11,196 nt of DNA from an uncultured Alphaproteobacteria bacterium (GTDB taxonomy: Bacteria; Pseudomonadota; Alphaproteobacteria; Rickettsiales; UBA1997), in contig CAJBXX010000249.1 of assembly GCA_903959715.1 (NCBI GenBank), positions 1 to 11,196 of the forward strand, written 5' to 3'. Numbering within the stretch: the first letter of the stretch is position 1; each line of letters opens with the position of its first letter. Below, one piece after another: positions 1 to 7,421 of this stretch. The notes under the pieces were generated by a model that worked only from the letters and a program-made list of their open reading frames with translations, was not told the DNA's origin and made no database searches. The translations under genes were made by a program, and so were the position numbers.

Positions 1-1
1 A

Positions 2-1129
2 TTATGGGTTCATGCCGTAAGTGTCGGCGAATCAAATTCGGCATGGATTTTAATCGAAAATTTATTAAAATTTTCAACCAATATTAAAATTCTTTTCACC
101 TCAACTTCAACTACTTCGGCACAAATTATTGAACAAAAAATTTTACAAAATGAATTATTTAAAAATCGCGTAATTCATCAATTTTTGCCGGTCGATAGTT
201 ATTTTATTGTGCAAAAATTTCTTCATCATTGGAAGCCGAGAGCCTGCATTTTTGTAGAGTCGGAAATCTGGCCTAATTTTATTTTTTGTGCTCAAAAAAA
301 AGGCATTTTGAGTTTTTTAATTAACGCGCGAATTTCGCAAAAAACCGCTTCGAAATGGCTTTTTTTAAAAAAATTAGGTTTTAATGTTTTTGATTATTTT
401 TCCACAATTTTTGCTCAAAGTTTTCAAGATAAAAATCTTTTACAAATTCTTACAAAAAATATTATTTTTTACGAAGGAAACTTAAAATCTCAAAATCCCA
501 AACTTGAAGTTGGCGAACAAAAATTACAAGAATTAAAAACACAAATTGCTAATCGCAAAATATGGCTCTGCGCCTCTACTCACAAGGGTGAAGAGGAGTT
601 AATTTTACAAACTCATCAACGCTTAAAAAAACAATTTTCTGATTTATTAACAATCATAGTTTTGCGTCATCCACACAGAGCTGAAGAGGTTTGTGCGCTT
701 TTTAAAAATATCAATTTTTCACAAAGAAGCAAAAATCAAACCATTTCCGATGCTACAGAAATCTATCTTGTCGATAGTTTGGGTGAACTTGGAATTTTTT
801 ATTCTTTGACAAATTTTGCTTTTATTGGCGGATCGCTTTTGCCAATTGGCGGTCATAATCCGTTTGAGGCGATTCAATTAAAATGTGCGGTTCTTTGCGG
901 TTCGCATGTTTTTAATTTTGCCGAAATTTACACCGATTTACAACAAAAAAATGCTTGCGAAATTGTTAAAAATATTGATGAACTTTATGAAATTGTGCAA
1001 GAATTTTTACAAAATCCTCAAGCGATTTCACCTTACTTGCACAATGCTACACAAGCAATTACAACTTCGCGAAATACTTCACAAAAAATAATTGAAAAAC
1101 TTGATTTTATTTTGGATTTAAAAAAATAA
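2..1129 (+). CDS. waaA: 3-deoxy-D-manno-octulosonic acid (Kdo) transferase, 5'-truncated by window edge
   Basis: The product transfers Kdo from CMP-Kdo to lipid IVA at the cytoplasmic face of the inner membrane (family GT30), an early step of LPS core assembly. The reading frame is open from base 2 to the TAA at 1127-1129 (375 residues). About 50 N-terminal residues, including the membrane-anchor segment, lie outside the window. The first visible residues are LWVHAVSVGE; its Glu (codon 29-31) matches the family's essential active-site glutamate. Next come a FLPVD segment, the ESEIWPN motif, and in the second Rossmann domain HPHRAEEV and the GGSLLPIGGHNPFE stretch (about 827-868) that binds the nucleotide sugar, then NFAEIY. 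A TTG at 185 could be mistaken for a start, but homology continues upstream of it. The gene converges on the msbA operon. The family assignment is secure. Whether it adds one Kdo or several cannot be told. Confidence 0.95.
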   Translation, partial: LWVHAVSVGESNSAWILIENLLKFSTNIKILFTSTSTTSAQIIEQKILQNELFKNRVIHQFLPVDSYFIVQKFLHHWKPRACIFVESEIWPNFIFCAQKKGILSFLINARISQKTASKWLFLKKLGFNVFDYFSTIFAQSFQDKNLLQILTKNIIFYEGNLKSQNPKLEVGEQKLQELKTQIANRKIWLCASTHKGEEELILQTHQRLKKQFSDLLTIIVLRHPHRAEEVCALFKNINFSQRSKNQTISDATEIYLVDSLGELGIFYSLTNFAFIGGSLLPIGGHNPFEAIQLKCAVLCGSHVFNFAEIYTDLQQKNACEIVKNIDELYEIVQEFLQNPQAISPYLHNATQAITTSRNTSQKIIEKLDFILDLKK

Positions 1130-1147
1130 ATTATACTAATTTTTTTA
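1119..1147. terminator. AT-only inverted repeat between convergent genes, possible bidirectional terminator
   Basis: TAAAAAAAT (1119-1127) and ATTTTTTTA (1139-1147) are perfect reverse complements around an 11-nt loop. They cover the waaA stop codon and the gap before the stop of the convergent minus-strand gene. Each strand ends its arm in a T-run, as intrinsic terminators do. The stem has no G or C and would be weak. In such AT-rich DNA chance is a real alternative. Confidence 0.35.
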
Positions 1148-1552
1148 CTATTTTGATTTATTAGAATTAATCAAAGGAGTTAAATTAGAATTAAAACTTG
1201 AAGAAGAAGGCCTTTGACTCATGGGAGCCGAAGTAGTGATTAAAAATTTGTGTTGTTGCTCTTCTATGCGCATTTGATTATAAGCTAGATTTTTTTGTTG
1301 CTCTTCTATGCGTATTTGATTACGAGCTAGAGACTGAACCCATTTAATAGCTCCCAAAACAGTGAACTGTTCTTGAATTACCGGATTTGCAATTTGTCGA
1401 TAAGGTGGCAGACCTTGAGAATCATGATTCAAGACCTGATCATAATTTAAATTTTTATTTTGCGATTGATTGTTAAAATTCTGAACCCGATTAGAAACAG
1501 AATTACTCGCCAAAGCCTCTGAGTACGATCTTTTCTTGGCGTTATTTTGCAT
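1148..1552 (-). CDS. hypothetical protein with a tandem 14-residue heptad repeat
   Basis: I do not recognise this 134-aa protein. The N-terminal half (about 1-45) is rich in Asn, Gln and Ser and looks disordered. Residues 48-74 (around PPYRQIANPVIQ and AIKWVQSL) look more ordered. Residues 75-102 are two copies of a 14-residue unit, LARNQIRIEEQQKN and LAYNQMRIEEQQHK. L75, I82, L89, I96 and F103 fall exactly seven apart, so a short coiled coil or oligomerisation helix is likely. The tail (112-134) is Ser/Asn-rich with an SSSS tract. There is no signal peptide or membrane segment. The ATG lies 1 nt after the stop of the 58-aa gene, which itself overlaps msbA, so the three are probably co-transcribed and translationally coupled. 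That link to lipid A export rests on position alone. The frame is open throughout, and the in-frame repeat supports real coding. Confidence 0.7.
   Translation of the reverse strand: MQNNAKKRSYSEALASNSVSNRVQNFNNQSQNKNLNYDQVLNHDSQGLPPYRQIANPVIQEQFTVLGAIKWVQSLARNQIRIEEQQKNLAYNQMRIEEQQHKFLITTSAPMSQRPSSSSFNSNLTPLINSNKSK
1253..1330 (-). repeat. two-copy tandem repeat, 42-bp period, inside the 134-aa gene
   Basis: Two 36-bp segments, 1253-1288 and 1295-1330, match at 33 of 36 bases and repeat with a 42-bp period. The period is a multiple of three and encodes two 14-residue heptad pairs. This looks like a recent in-frame duplication within a coding sequence. Confidence 0.85.
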
Positions 1553-1553
1553 A

Positions 1554-1730
1554 TTAATCGGTTTTTCTTCTTGTTAAATTTGCCCTAAGAGCTTGTGATA
1601 ATTTTTTCTTTTTTAAATCTTTTTGCAGTGTTTTATCATTTTTTAAAATTGGCTTTGACTTAGATTTTTGTTGATTCAAAACCTCTTCTAAATTTTTAAA
1701 AATATCTTTATTATCTTGATTTTTAGACAT
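1554..1730 (-). CDS. small lysine-rich conserved-type hypothetical protein
   Basis: The protein has 58 residues from the ATG at 1730. A longer reading from a TTG at 1745 is possible but less likely. It is highly charged: a helical N-terminal part (IFKNLEEVLNQQ), a Lys-rich middle, and the C-terminal motif SQALRANLTRRKTD. From memory, small alphaproteobacterial hypotheticals often end in a similar ALRxNLxRRK motif; this could not be checked here. There is no signal peptide or membrane segment. The basic tail could bind nucleic acid or ribosomes, but that is speculation. Its start overlaps the msbA stop by 8 nt (ATGTCTAA), and its TAA is 1 nt before the next ATG, so translation is probably coupled to msbA. 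Function unknown. Confidence 0.7.
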   Translation of the reverse strand: MSKNQDNKDIFKNLEEVLNQQKSKSKPILKNDKTLQKDLKKKKLSQALRANLTRRKTD

Positions 1731-3483
1731 CTTGATTAATTTCAAATTGTTTTAAATAAAGATTGGAATAAGCGCCGTTTTTTTCAAGCAATTCTTTATG
1801 CGAACCCTCCTCAACCACTCTGCCATTTGAAATCACAATAATTTTATCGCAATGAATAATTGTCGATAGACGATGAGCAATAATGATTGAAGTGCGATTT
1901 TTCATTAAAGAATTTAAAGCGTCTTTAATTAATTTTTCAGAAATTGGATCGAGAGAAGAAGTTGCTTCATCAAGAAGTAGAACAGGCGCATCATACAAAA
2001 TGGCTCTTGCAATGGCAATTCTTTGGCGTTGACCACCTGATAAACGAATGCCATTTTGCCCAACTTTACTATTATATTTTTCGGGCAATTCTTGAATAAA
2101 CTCATCGGCTTCCGCCATTTTGGAAGCTTTGATAATCTGCTCTTCCGTAGCATCGACCTTGCCGTAACGAATATTTTCTAAAATCGTATCATCAAAAAGC
2201 ATCACCTCTTGATTGACAACCGACATTGAACCGCGTAATGATTTTAAAGTTAAGTCGGAAATGTTGTGTCCGTCAAGCTTTATCGCCCCAGAACTTGGAT
2301 CGTAAAAACGCAAAATCATACTCATAATCGTCGATTTTCCTCCGCCCGAATGACCTACTAACGCAACGGATTGACCCGCTTTCACTTTAAAATTAATATT
2401 ATCCAAAGTCTTTTTATTTTCATCATAAGAAAATTCTACATTTTCAAACTCAATTTCACCCTTGGTTTCTTTAAGATCGATGGCATTTGGCTTGTCAAAA
2501 ATTTTTGGCTTTTCATCGAGTAAAGCGTAAAGCCTTGAAGCCGAAGCCAATCCCATTTGAACGCTGGAATTCATTCCCGATACGGCTTTAAGTGGGCGAT
2601 ACGCCATCATCATGGCGGCAAAGAAAGAGAAAAAAGCCCCCGGAGTTGTGTTGCCAGAAATGACTTGGTGACCGCCATACCAAATCACCGCAGCGACCCC
2701 AAAGCCCGCCAGACTTTCAACGAAAGGTGAAGAAATTAATGAGATTCGCGATAATTTTTTACCCATTTTGTAAATTGAATCGACGATTAAAGACATTCTT
2801 TTAACTTCAAATTCTTCGCAATGATAAGCCTTGACGAGCTTAGAATATTGCAAAGTATCGCTCATTTGTGAATTAAATTTTCCGGCCATTTCTTGATTTT
2901 TAAATGACAAATTTCTTAATTTTCTGCCCAATTTATAAATCGGATAAACCGCCAATGGAAAACCAATGAAAGCCACTAAAGACAATTCCAAACTTTGATT
3001 GAACATTACCACCACCAAGGCAATAATCGTAAAAAGTTGCTTAACAAAGCCATTGAGACTAATGCTGATGAGACTAACAACGGCACCGATTTCGCCAATA
3101 ATGCTGGCAATCATATCGCCCGAAGATTTACTGTGAAGCTTAGAAATATCTGAGGTGATGAAATGTCGATAAAGACGAATACGCATTTCCGAAGTGATGC
3201 GTAAACTCAAATAATTCATTGTTAAAAGTTGAAAATAAGTGGCAAAACCTTTGACAAAAGTAACAATTAAAACAACAATTGGAATATAAATTAAAGCGTG
3301 ATAATCTTTTTCGACAAAAACCGAATCGAGCGCGGGCTTAATCAGCCAGGCATGAAACGATGTGGTGCCAGCAATAACAAGCATCAACACTAGCGAGATT
3401 GATAAAATTTTCCAATGCGGAATAATATATTCGCGTGAAATTCTTTTAATTAAGTAAGTGGTGCTGTTGTAGTTAATATCCAT
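1723..3483 (-). CDS. msbA: lipid A export ABC transporter, permease/ATPase half-transporter
   Basis: A 586-residue half-transporter of the MsbA type, normal length for the family. As a homodimer it would flip lipid A-core across the inner membrane using ATP. Residues about 20-310 form the membrane domain, with clear hydrophobic helices near 24-42, 63-82, 150-180 and 255-295. The ATPase domain follows: Walker A GHSGGGKST (377-385), Q-loop Q425, signature LSGGQ (481-485), Walker B VLLLDEATSSLD (501-512) and switch histidine H537 in AHRLSTI. The ATG at 3483 is 71 bp from the divergent argS. It heads an operon with two small unknown genes and converges on waaA, which fits a lipid A role. Related half-transporters export drugs or peptides, so the substrate is inferred from family resemblance and from waaA nearby. 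Confidence 0.88.
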   Translation of the reverse strand: MDINYNSTTYLIKRISREYIIPHWKILSISLVLMLVIAGTTSFHAWLIKPALDSVFVEKDYHALIYIPIVVLIVTFVKGFATYFQLLTMNYLSLRITSEMRIRLYRHFITSDISKLHSKSSGDMIASIIGEIGAVVSLISISLNGFVKQLFTIIALVVVMFNQSLELSLVAFIGFPLAVYPIYKLGRKLRNLSFKNQEMAGKFNSQMSDTLQYSKLVKAYHCEEFEVKRMSLIVDSIYKMGKKLSRISLISSPFVESLAGFGVAAVIWYGGHQVISGNTTPGAFFSFFAAMMMAYRPLKAVSGMNSSVQMGLASASRLYALLDEKPKIFDKPNAIDLKETKGEIEFENVEFSYDENKKTLDNINFKVKAGQSVALVGHSGGGKSTIMSMILRFYDPSSGAIKLDGHNISDLTLKSLRGSMSVVNQEVMLFDDTILENIRYGKVDATEEQIIKASKMAEADEFIQELPEKYNSKVGQNGIRLSGGQRQRIAIARAILYDAPVLLLDEATSSLDPISEKLIKDALNSLMKNRTSIIIAHRLSTIIHCDKIIVISNGRVVEEGSHKELLEKNGAYSNLYLKQFEINQDV

Positions 3484-3554
3484 AAAATTTAATTCAAATT
3501 TAAATTTATTTTTTATAAACTAAAATTCTAAAAGAACTAATTATTAATTGCAAA
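3484..3554. promoter_or_regulatory. divergent msbA/argS intergenic region, presumed promoters
   Basis: These 71 bp separate two divergent genes, so at least one promoter per direction should lie here or run into the coding starts. It is almost pure A+T. On the plus strand TATAAA (3514-3519) is a possible -10, with a weak TTCAAA (3493-3498) 15 bp upstream. No convincing -35 is visible on either strand, and there is no Shine-Dalgarno sequence before either ATG. Confidence 0.4.
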
Positions 3555-5348
3555 ATGTTAAATATTTTTCAAATTTTTCGTGAAGAATTTTCCAAGGTAA
3601 TTCACAAAATCGCTCAAGAAAAAAATATAGTAATCACCGAAAATGATTTAAAAAATTTCACGGTTGAACCTTCAAAAGAAAGGCTCCACGGCGATTTAGC
3701 TTGCAATATCGCCATGATTTTATGCAAAAAATTTCAAAGCAATCCCAATCAACTTGCCAAATTAATTATCGAAAACTTTTCCAATGAAAATGTTGAAAAA
3801 ATTGAAATTGCCGGAGCTGGATTTATCAATATTTTTTTAAAAAATAATATTTATTATGAAATATTAAAAAGTATAAATTCTTGCGAGGAAATAAATTTTC
3901 CAAATATTGGTAATAATTTAAAAATAAATCTAGAATATGCCTCGCCGAACCCTACGGGTCCAATTCATGTCGGGCATACTCGCGGTGCAATTTATGGCGA
4001 TGTTTTGGCAAAATTATTACAAAAAGTTGGTTACGATGTTTTGAAAGAATATTATATTAATGATGCTGGCGGACAAATTATAACGCTTTTAAAATCGGCT
4101 TACTTACGCTATTTGCAAAGCTTGGGGCACTCTGTTGATTTCCCCGAAGGATTTTATCCCGGAGAATATTTAATTGAGATTGGCGAAAAATTAAAACAAC
4201 AATTTCAAGAAAGTTTAGTCGGTAAATCGCACGCCGAATATTTACCAAAAATTCGCGATTTTGTAATTAACGAAATGCTGGAAATGATTAAAAGCGATTT
4301 ACTCGCTCTAGGCATAAAGCATGATAGTTATTTTTCAGAAAAAACTAATTTGCACGATAAAAATAAAATCGAAGAAACCATTAAAATTTTAGAACAACAA
4401 GATTTAATTTATGTTGGAAAGCTAGAAGCCCCAAAAACCGAAAAAGGCGTTGGAGCCTTGCCGGAAGGCTATGACGACCAAGACCAAACTTTATTTCGTT
4501 CAACAAAATTTGGCGATGATCAAGATCGCGTCGTTAAAAAATCCGACGGCACTCCAACATATTTTGGAGCCGACTTGGCTTATATTCGAAGCAAATTTGA
4601 ACGAGGTGCCAAAATTTTCATTATGCCTCTCGGCTTCGACCACGCGGGCTATGTCAAGCGGTTGACTTCGGCAACTTCGGCATTAACCAACAACCAAGCT
4701 CAATTAAAAATAATTTTGTGCCAAATGGTTAAATTTGTTAAAAATGGCGAGCCTTTAAAAATGTCAAAAAGAGCCGGCAATTTCATCACCGCTCGCGAAG
4801 TAATTGATGAAGTTGGTGCCGATGTTTTGCGATTCATCATGCTCACCCGTAAGAATGATGCCCCTTTCGATTTCGATTTAAATAAAGTAATCGAGCAATC
4901 GAAAGACAATCCAATTTTTTATGTGCAATATGCCCACACTAGATGCTGTTCGGTTCTTAGAAATTTAAAAAATGAACATCTCGATCTTTACAACAAAATT
5001 TTTGATGAAAAAAATCAAATTAAACCAATTGCTAATTTTGATTTTTTAAATAATTTACAAGATGAAAGTGAAATTGCTTTGATTAAAAAATTGGCGAGCT
5101 TTACTCGTTCAATTGAAATGGCGGTTGTAAATTTTGAACCTCATCGCTTGGCTTTTTATTTACAAGAATTGAGCGCCGAATTTCATGGTTTATGGAATAA
5201 AGGCGTTGAGAATCAAAATTTAAAATTTATTTTAAAAGATAATTTTGAAACCAGTTTCGCTAGAATTTATTTGATTTTAGCTTTGAAAAAAATTATTGCT
5301 CAATGCCTTGACATATTCAATATCAAGGCTTTAGAAGAAATGCGTTAA
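3555..5348 (+). CDS. argS: arginyl-tRNA synthetase
   Basis: A class I synthetase that charges tRNA-Arg with arginine in the cytoplasm; 597 aa, typical length. The N-terminal additional (Add-1) domain covers about 1-110 and includes RLHGDLACNIA. The catalytic domain follows, with NLEYASPNPTGPIHVGH (HIGH-type HVGH at 138-141), YYINDAGGQ, FDHAGYVKRL (361-370), and the KMSKR signature at 402-406 in PLKMSKRAGNF. Residues from about 455 to the end form the DALR-type anticodon-binding domain, starting FYVQYAHTR and ending in the usual KALEEMR. All expected motifs are intact. The ATG at 3555 fits the normal family N-terminus. The SPOR gene begins 20 nt downstream, an argS-SPOR order I know from alphaproteobacteria. 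Confidence 0.97.
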   Translation: MLNIFQIFREEFSKVIHKIAQEKNIVITENDLKNFTVEPSKERLHGDLACNIAMILCKKFQSNPNQLAKLIIENFSNENVEKIEIAGAGFINIFLKNNIYYEILKSINSCEEINFPNIGNNLKINLEYASPNPTGPIHVGHTRGAIYGDVLAKLLQKVGYDVLKEYYINDAGGQIITLLKSAYLRYLQSLGHSVDFPEGFYPGEYLIEIGEKLKQQFQESLVGKSHAEYLPKIRDFVINEMLEMIKSDLLALGIKHDSYFSEKTNLHDKNKIEETIKILEQQDLIYVGKLEAPKTEKGVGALPEGYDDQDQTLFRSTKFGDDQDRVVKKSDGTPTYFGADLAYIRSKFERGAKIFIMPLGFDHAGYVKRLTSATSALTNNQAQLKIILCQMVKFVKNGEPLKMSKRAGNFITAREVIDEVGADVLRFIMLTRKNDAPFDFDLNKVIEQSKDNPIFYVQYAHTRCCSVLRNLKNEHLDLYNKIFDEKNQIKPIANFDFLNNLQDESEIALIKKLASFTRSIEMAVVNFEPHRLAFYLQELSAEFHGLWNKGVENQNLKFILKDNFETSFARIYLILALKKIIAQCLDIFNIKALEEMR

Positions 5349-5368
5349 TTTAATAATTTAAACAAAAA

Positions 5369-6178
5369 ATGGAAGATTTTGGATATAAAAAAACTAACGA
5401 ACCAGAAAAAAAACCGCTTTTGATGAAAAAGATTTTTTTAATTTCTGCCACTCTTTTATCGCTTTCGGCGTTTACTTACATAACCATAAATGCCTATTAT
5501 TTCATCAATAAAAATGACAGTAAAAAAGAAATTGAAACTATTAAAGGTCCAGATTTCGATGTCAAAGTTTACGAGGGCGGAGAGTATGAAAATAAAGAAA
5601 ATAAAATTGTCGATCGCTCAATTTACGACGATATTTTTGGCAATCGCAAAGATATTTTAAAAGAAGAAATTAAAATCAATAAAAACCAAGAGCCCGCCTA
5701 TCCATCCGAGTCTTCAAAAAATTCTAATAATCAAAAAATAATTAAAGAAAATCTTGATGACACAGAAAATTTAATCAAAAAAATTGAAGATTTATCGAAT
5801 CAAGAAATTGAAAAATTACCAATCGCCAAAGACAATATTAAGCCAACAAAACCAATCGAAAACTCCATTTCTTCTTCTAGCCAAGAACCCGCCAAGATTC
5901 AGCCTAAACCTCGTAAAAGAAACGCCATTCGCGTTCAAATTTCAGCAATGTCTTCAAAAGAAAATTGCGAAGAGCATTGGAAAAAATTGAGCCGACTTTA
6001 TCCCGAAGTTTTTAGTGGCACCAAATATTTTATCGAAGAAGTTGATTTGGGTCGTCGTGGTATTTTCTTTCGCTTACAAATCGGTGAATTTTTTAATCAA
6101 GTTGATGCCGAAGAATTTTGTTCTCGCTTCGTTTCTCAGGCTCAAAAGACTAGATCCGATTGCATTGTGGTTGAGTAA
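5369..6178 (+). CDS. membrane-anchored SPOR-domain protein
   Basis: A 269-aa bitopic inner-membrane protein. It has a short charged cytoplasmic tail (1-19), one membrane segment (about 20-46, preceded by KK), and a long Lys/Glu/Asn-rich periplasmic linker (47-183). A C-terminal SPOR domain (about 184-269) starts AIRVQISAMSSKENCEEHW and includes FFRLQIGEF. SPOR domains bind peptidoglycan stripped of stem peptides, and such proteins often gather at the division site. Residues 62-90, with an EGGEYENKENK stretch followed by IYDDI, resemble the conserved GG...vpnqDk..Y segment that precedes the domain in alphaproteobacterial homologues (from memory). It lies 20 nt after argS, probably co-transcribed. 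In many alphaproteobacteria nagZ and scpA/scpB follow; here a convergent minus-strand cluster follows instead. Confidence 0.88.
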   Translation: MEDFGYKKTNEPEKKPLLMKKIFLISATLLSLSAFTYITINAYYFINKNDSKKEIETIKGPDFDVKVYEGGEYENKENKIVDRSIYDDIFGNRKDILKEEIKINKNQEPAYPSESSKNSNNQKIIKENLDDTENLIKKIEDLSNQEIEKLPIAKDNIKPTKPIENSISSSSQEPAKIQPKPRKRNAIRVQISAMSSKENCEEHWKKLSRLYPEVFSGTKYFIEEVDLGRRGIFFRLQIGEFFNQVDAEEFCSRFVSQAQKTRSDCIVVE

Positions 6179-6273
6179 TTAATTAAATTTGTTTACGCAA
6201 ATTTGGCTTTGAATTGGGTTGCCTCGAAGATTGATGAATGAATTATTTGCAATAAGTTTCTATTGAAAATAGT
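6179..6273. other. convergent intergenic gap with two small inverted repeats
   Basis: These 95 bp lie between the 3' ends of the SPOR gene and the ankyrin-like gene. AAATTTG (6185-6191) and CAAATTT (6198-6204) form a perfect 7-bp stem with a 6-nt loop. CTATT (6260-6264) and AATAG (6268-6272) form a 5-bp stem with a 3-nt loop, followed on the plus strand by TTTATTTA. Either could help end transcription. Neither is a textbook intrinsic terminator, because the stems are short and AT-rich and the T-tracts imperfect. Nothing else is visible here. Confidence 0.35.
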
Positions 6274-6465
6274 TTATTTACGACCACCACCTTGTCCTTC
6301 ACCTTCAGCCATCGGGGGCGTTTCAATTCGAACGCCAATAGATGGAGATGGAGATGCGATCCTCCTCTCCATATAAGAGCTCGTCAAAAAAGAAGCGATC
6401 TCAGAATTTCTATTTTTTATTGCAATATCAAGCGGATAATTTCCATTGTTATCTTTATTTTGCAT
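6274..6465 (-). CDS. small ankyrin-repeat-like protein
   Basis: A 63-residue frame starting at an ATG 8 nt after the surA-like stop, with an in-frame stop at 6469-6471 that rules out a longer N-terminus. Residues 5-30 (DNNGNYPLDIAIKNRNSEIA then SFLTSS) match most of one ankyrin repeat, D-x-x-G-x-(T)PL-x-x-A...EI..fL. The rest is Ser/Pro-rich and ends in an acidic-Gly tail, GEGQGGGRK. One repeat does not usually fold alone, so this may be the remnant of a longer ankyrin protein, a capping fragment, or a small lineage-specific protein. It has no signal peptide. It is the last gene of the minus-strand cluster. Whether it is translated is uncertain. Confidence 0.5.
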   Translation of the reverse strand: MQNKDNNGNYPLDIAIKNRNSEIASFLTSSYMERRIASPSPSIGVRIETPPMAEGEGQGGGRK

Positions 6466-6473
6466 TATTTAAT

Positions 6474-7421
6474 CTAATTTTTAATTTCAATAAATGCTCT
6501 TTTTCTGAGATCTTGTAGGTAATTTTTTATCGCCACTTCGATCTTGCGGTTCATGATTTGATTTTTTACAAAATCATATTCCTTGTCGCTTAAAGTTAAG
6601 TCATTTCTTTTGTCGATTAATTTAAAAATATGCCAACCATCATCGAGAAGAACTGGTTCAGAGTAGTCACCAATTTTAATTTTAGCAACGGCATGATAAA
6701 TTTTTTTATTTAATTCCGAAGACCAAAACCAATTAGTATTTTGATCAAGACTAGTTGATTTTAGCAACAAAAAATTGTTAATAAAATTTTTAATATTATC
6801 TTGCGAAAGCAATTCTTCGCGAAATTTATTAATGAATTCCTGAGAATTTAAAGAACTTTCAATAACAAAATCTTGTAACAAATATTTATCATTTTGTCCT
6901 TCGATTTTCTCTTTTTCAAGCCATTCTTTTATTTCTATAATGGTTACGCTGATTGAAGGTTTAACAACCTCATCAATGATTTTTTTCCAAATTAATTGTG
7001 CTTCAATTTGTTTTTTAAAATTTTCGAAATTCCAATCATTTTTTTTAAAAAATAATTTAAATTTTTCAAGATTTTTATATTTTTTTTCCAAAAAATCTTC
7101 GATTTTTCCATTTAATTCTTCTTGCGAGATTTCTATTTTATAGAATTTAGCTTTTTGACGAATAAGCTCTTCTTCTAGCATTCTTTCGGCGATCATATTT
7201 CGCCATAAATTGCGTTGATTTTTTTTTAAAAGCTTTAATTCTGAAGTTTTTGTTAAAAACTCAAATTGCTCGTCAATTTCACTTTTAGTGATGATTTTAT
7301 TATTAACAATAATTTGAGAAATTTCTTTTTTTGGAAGCGATTTTTGATTTGGCGTTATTTTATTTTGAGCCAATGAATTAAAGCTCCAAAGGCTAAAAAA
7401 AATCGCTAAAAAATAATGCAT
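6474..7421 (-). CDS. SurA-like periplasmic chaperone / parvulin-type peptidyl-prolyl isomerase (degenerate)
   Basis: A 315-aa exported protein that probably helps unfolded outer-membrane proteins cross the periplasm. Residues 1-19 (MHYFLAIFFSLWSFNSLAQ) form a signal peptide with an unusually uncharged n-region. The SurA N-domain follows, from IIVNNKIITKSEID (37-50), through MIAERMLEEELIRQKA and a Lys-rich helical stretch, to about 155. Residues 180-272 match a parvulin domain in outline: YLLQDFVIESS, NTNWFWSSEL, then IKIGDYSEPVLLDDGWHIFK (248-267). The usual GGDLGW motif is missing and the core is divergent, so isomerase activity is doubtful. The C-terminal helix (280-313, NRKIEVAIKN and YLQDLRKRAFIEI) is typical of SurA. 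The ATG directly abuts the ctpA stop in the same frame (TAAATG), implying coupled translation. Confidence 0.8.
   Translation of the reverse strand: MHYFLAIFFSLWSFNSLAQNKITPNQKSLPKKEISQIIVNNKIITKSEIDEQFEFLTKTSELKLLKKNQRNLWRNMIAERMLEEELIRQKAKFYKIEISQEELNGKIEDFLEKKYKNLEKFKLFFKKNDWNFENFKKQIEAQLIWKKIIDEVVKPSISVTIIEIKEWLEKEKIEGQNDKYLLQDFVIESSLNSQEFINKFREELLSQDNIKNFINNFLLLKSTSLDQNTNWFWSSELNKKIYHAVAKIKIGDYSEPVLLDDGWHIFKLIDKRNDLTLSDKEYDFVKNQIMNRKIEVAIKNYLQDLRKRAFIEIKN

Noticed and set aside
185..1129. A complete waaA starting at the TTG at 185
   Set aside because: The same frame is open back to base 2 and encodes conserved WaaA sequence (LWVHAVSVGE and more), so the gene is cut by the window edge rather than starting at 185.
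1253..1330. Repeat pair considered as a CRISPR or intergenic VNTR
   Set aside because: Only two units, no unique spacers (6-bp joins), and an exact 42-bp in-frame period inside a coding sequence; it is a protein-level duplication.
3485..3512. AAATTTAAATTT palindrome upstream of msbA as an operator
   Set aside because: It is pure A/T in a region that is nearly all A/T, so such a palindrome is expected by chance.
4450..4909. Short frames inside argS on both strands (4450-4665 +, 4700-4909 -)
   Set aside because: argS is intact and strongly conserved across this region; the overlapping frames have no motifs of their own.
6292..6477. Plus-strand frame opposite the ankyrin-like gene
   Set aside because: No motif, basic low-complexity content, and the minus frame encodes a recognisable ankyrin unit in an operon-like position.
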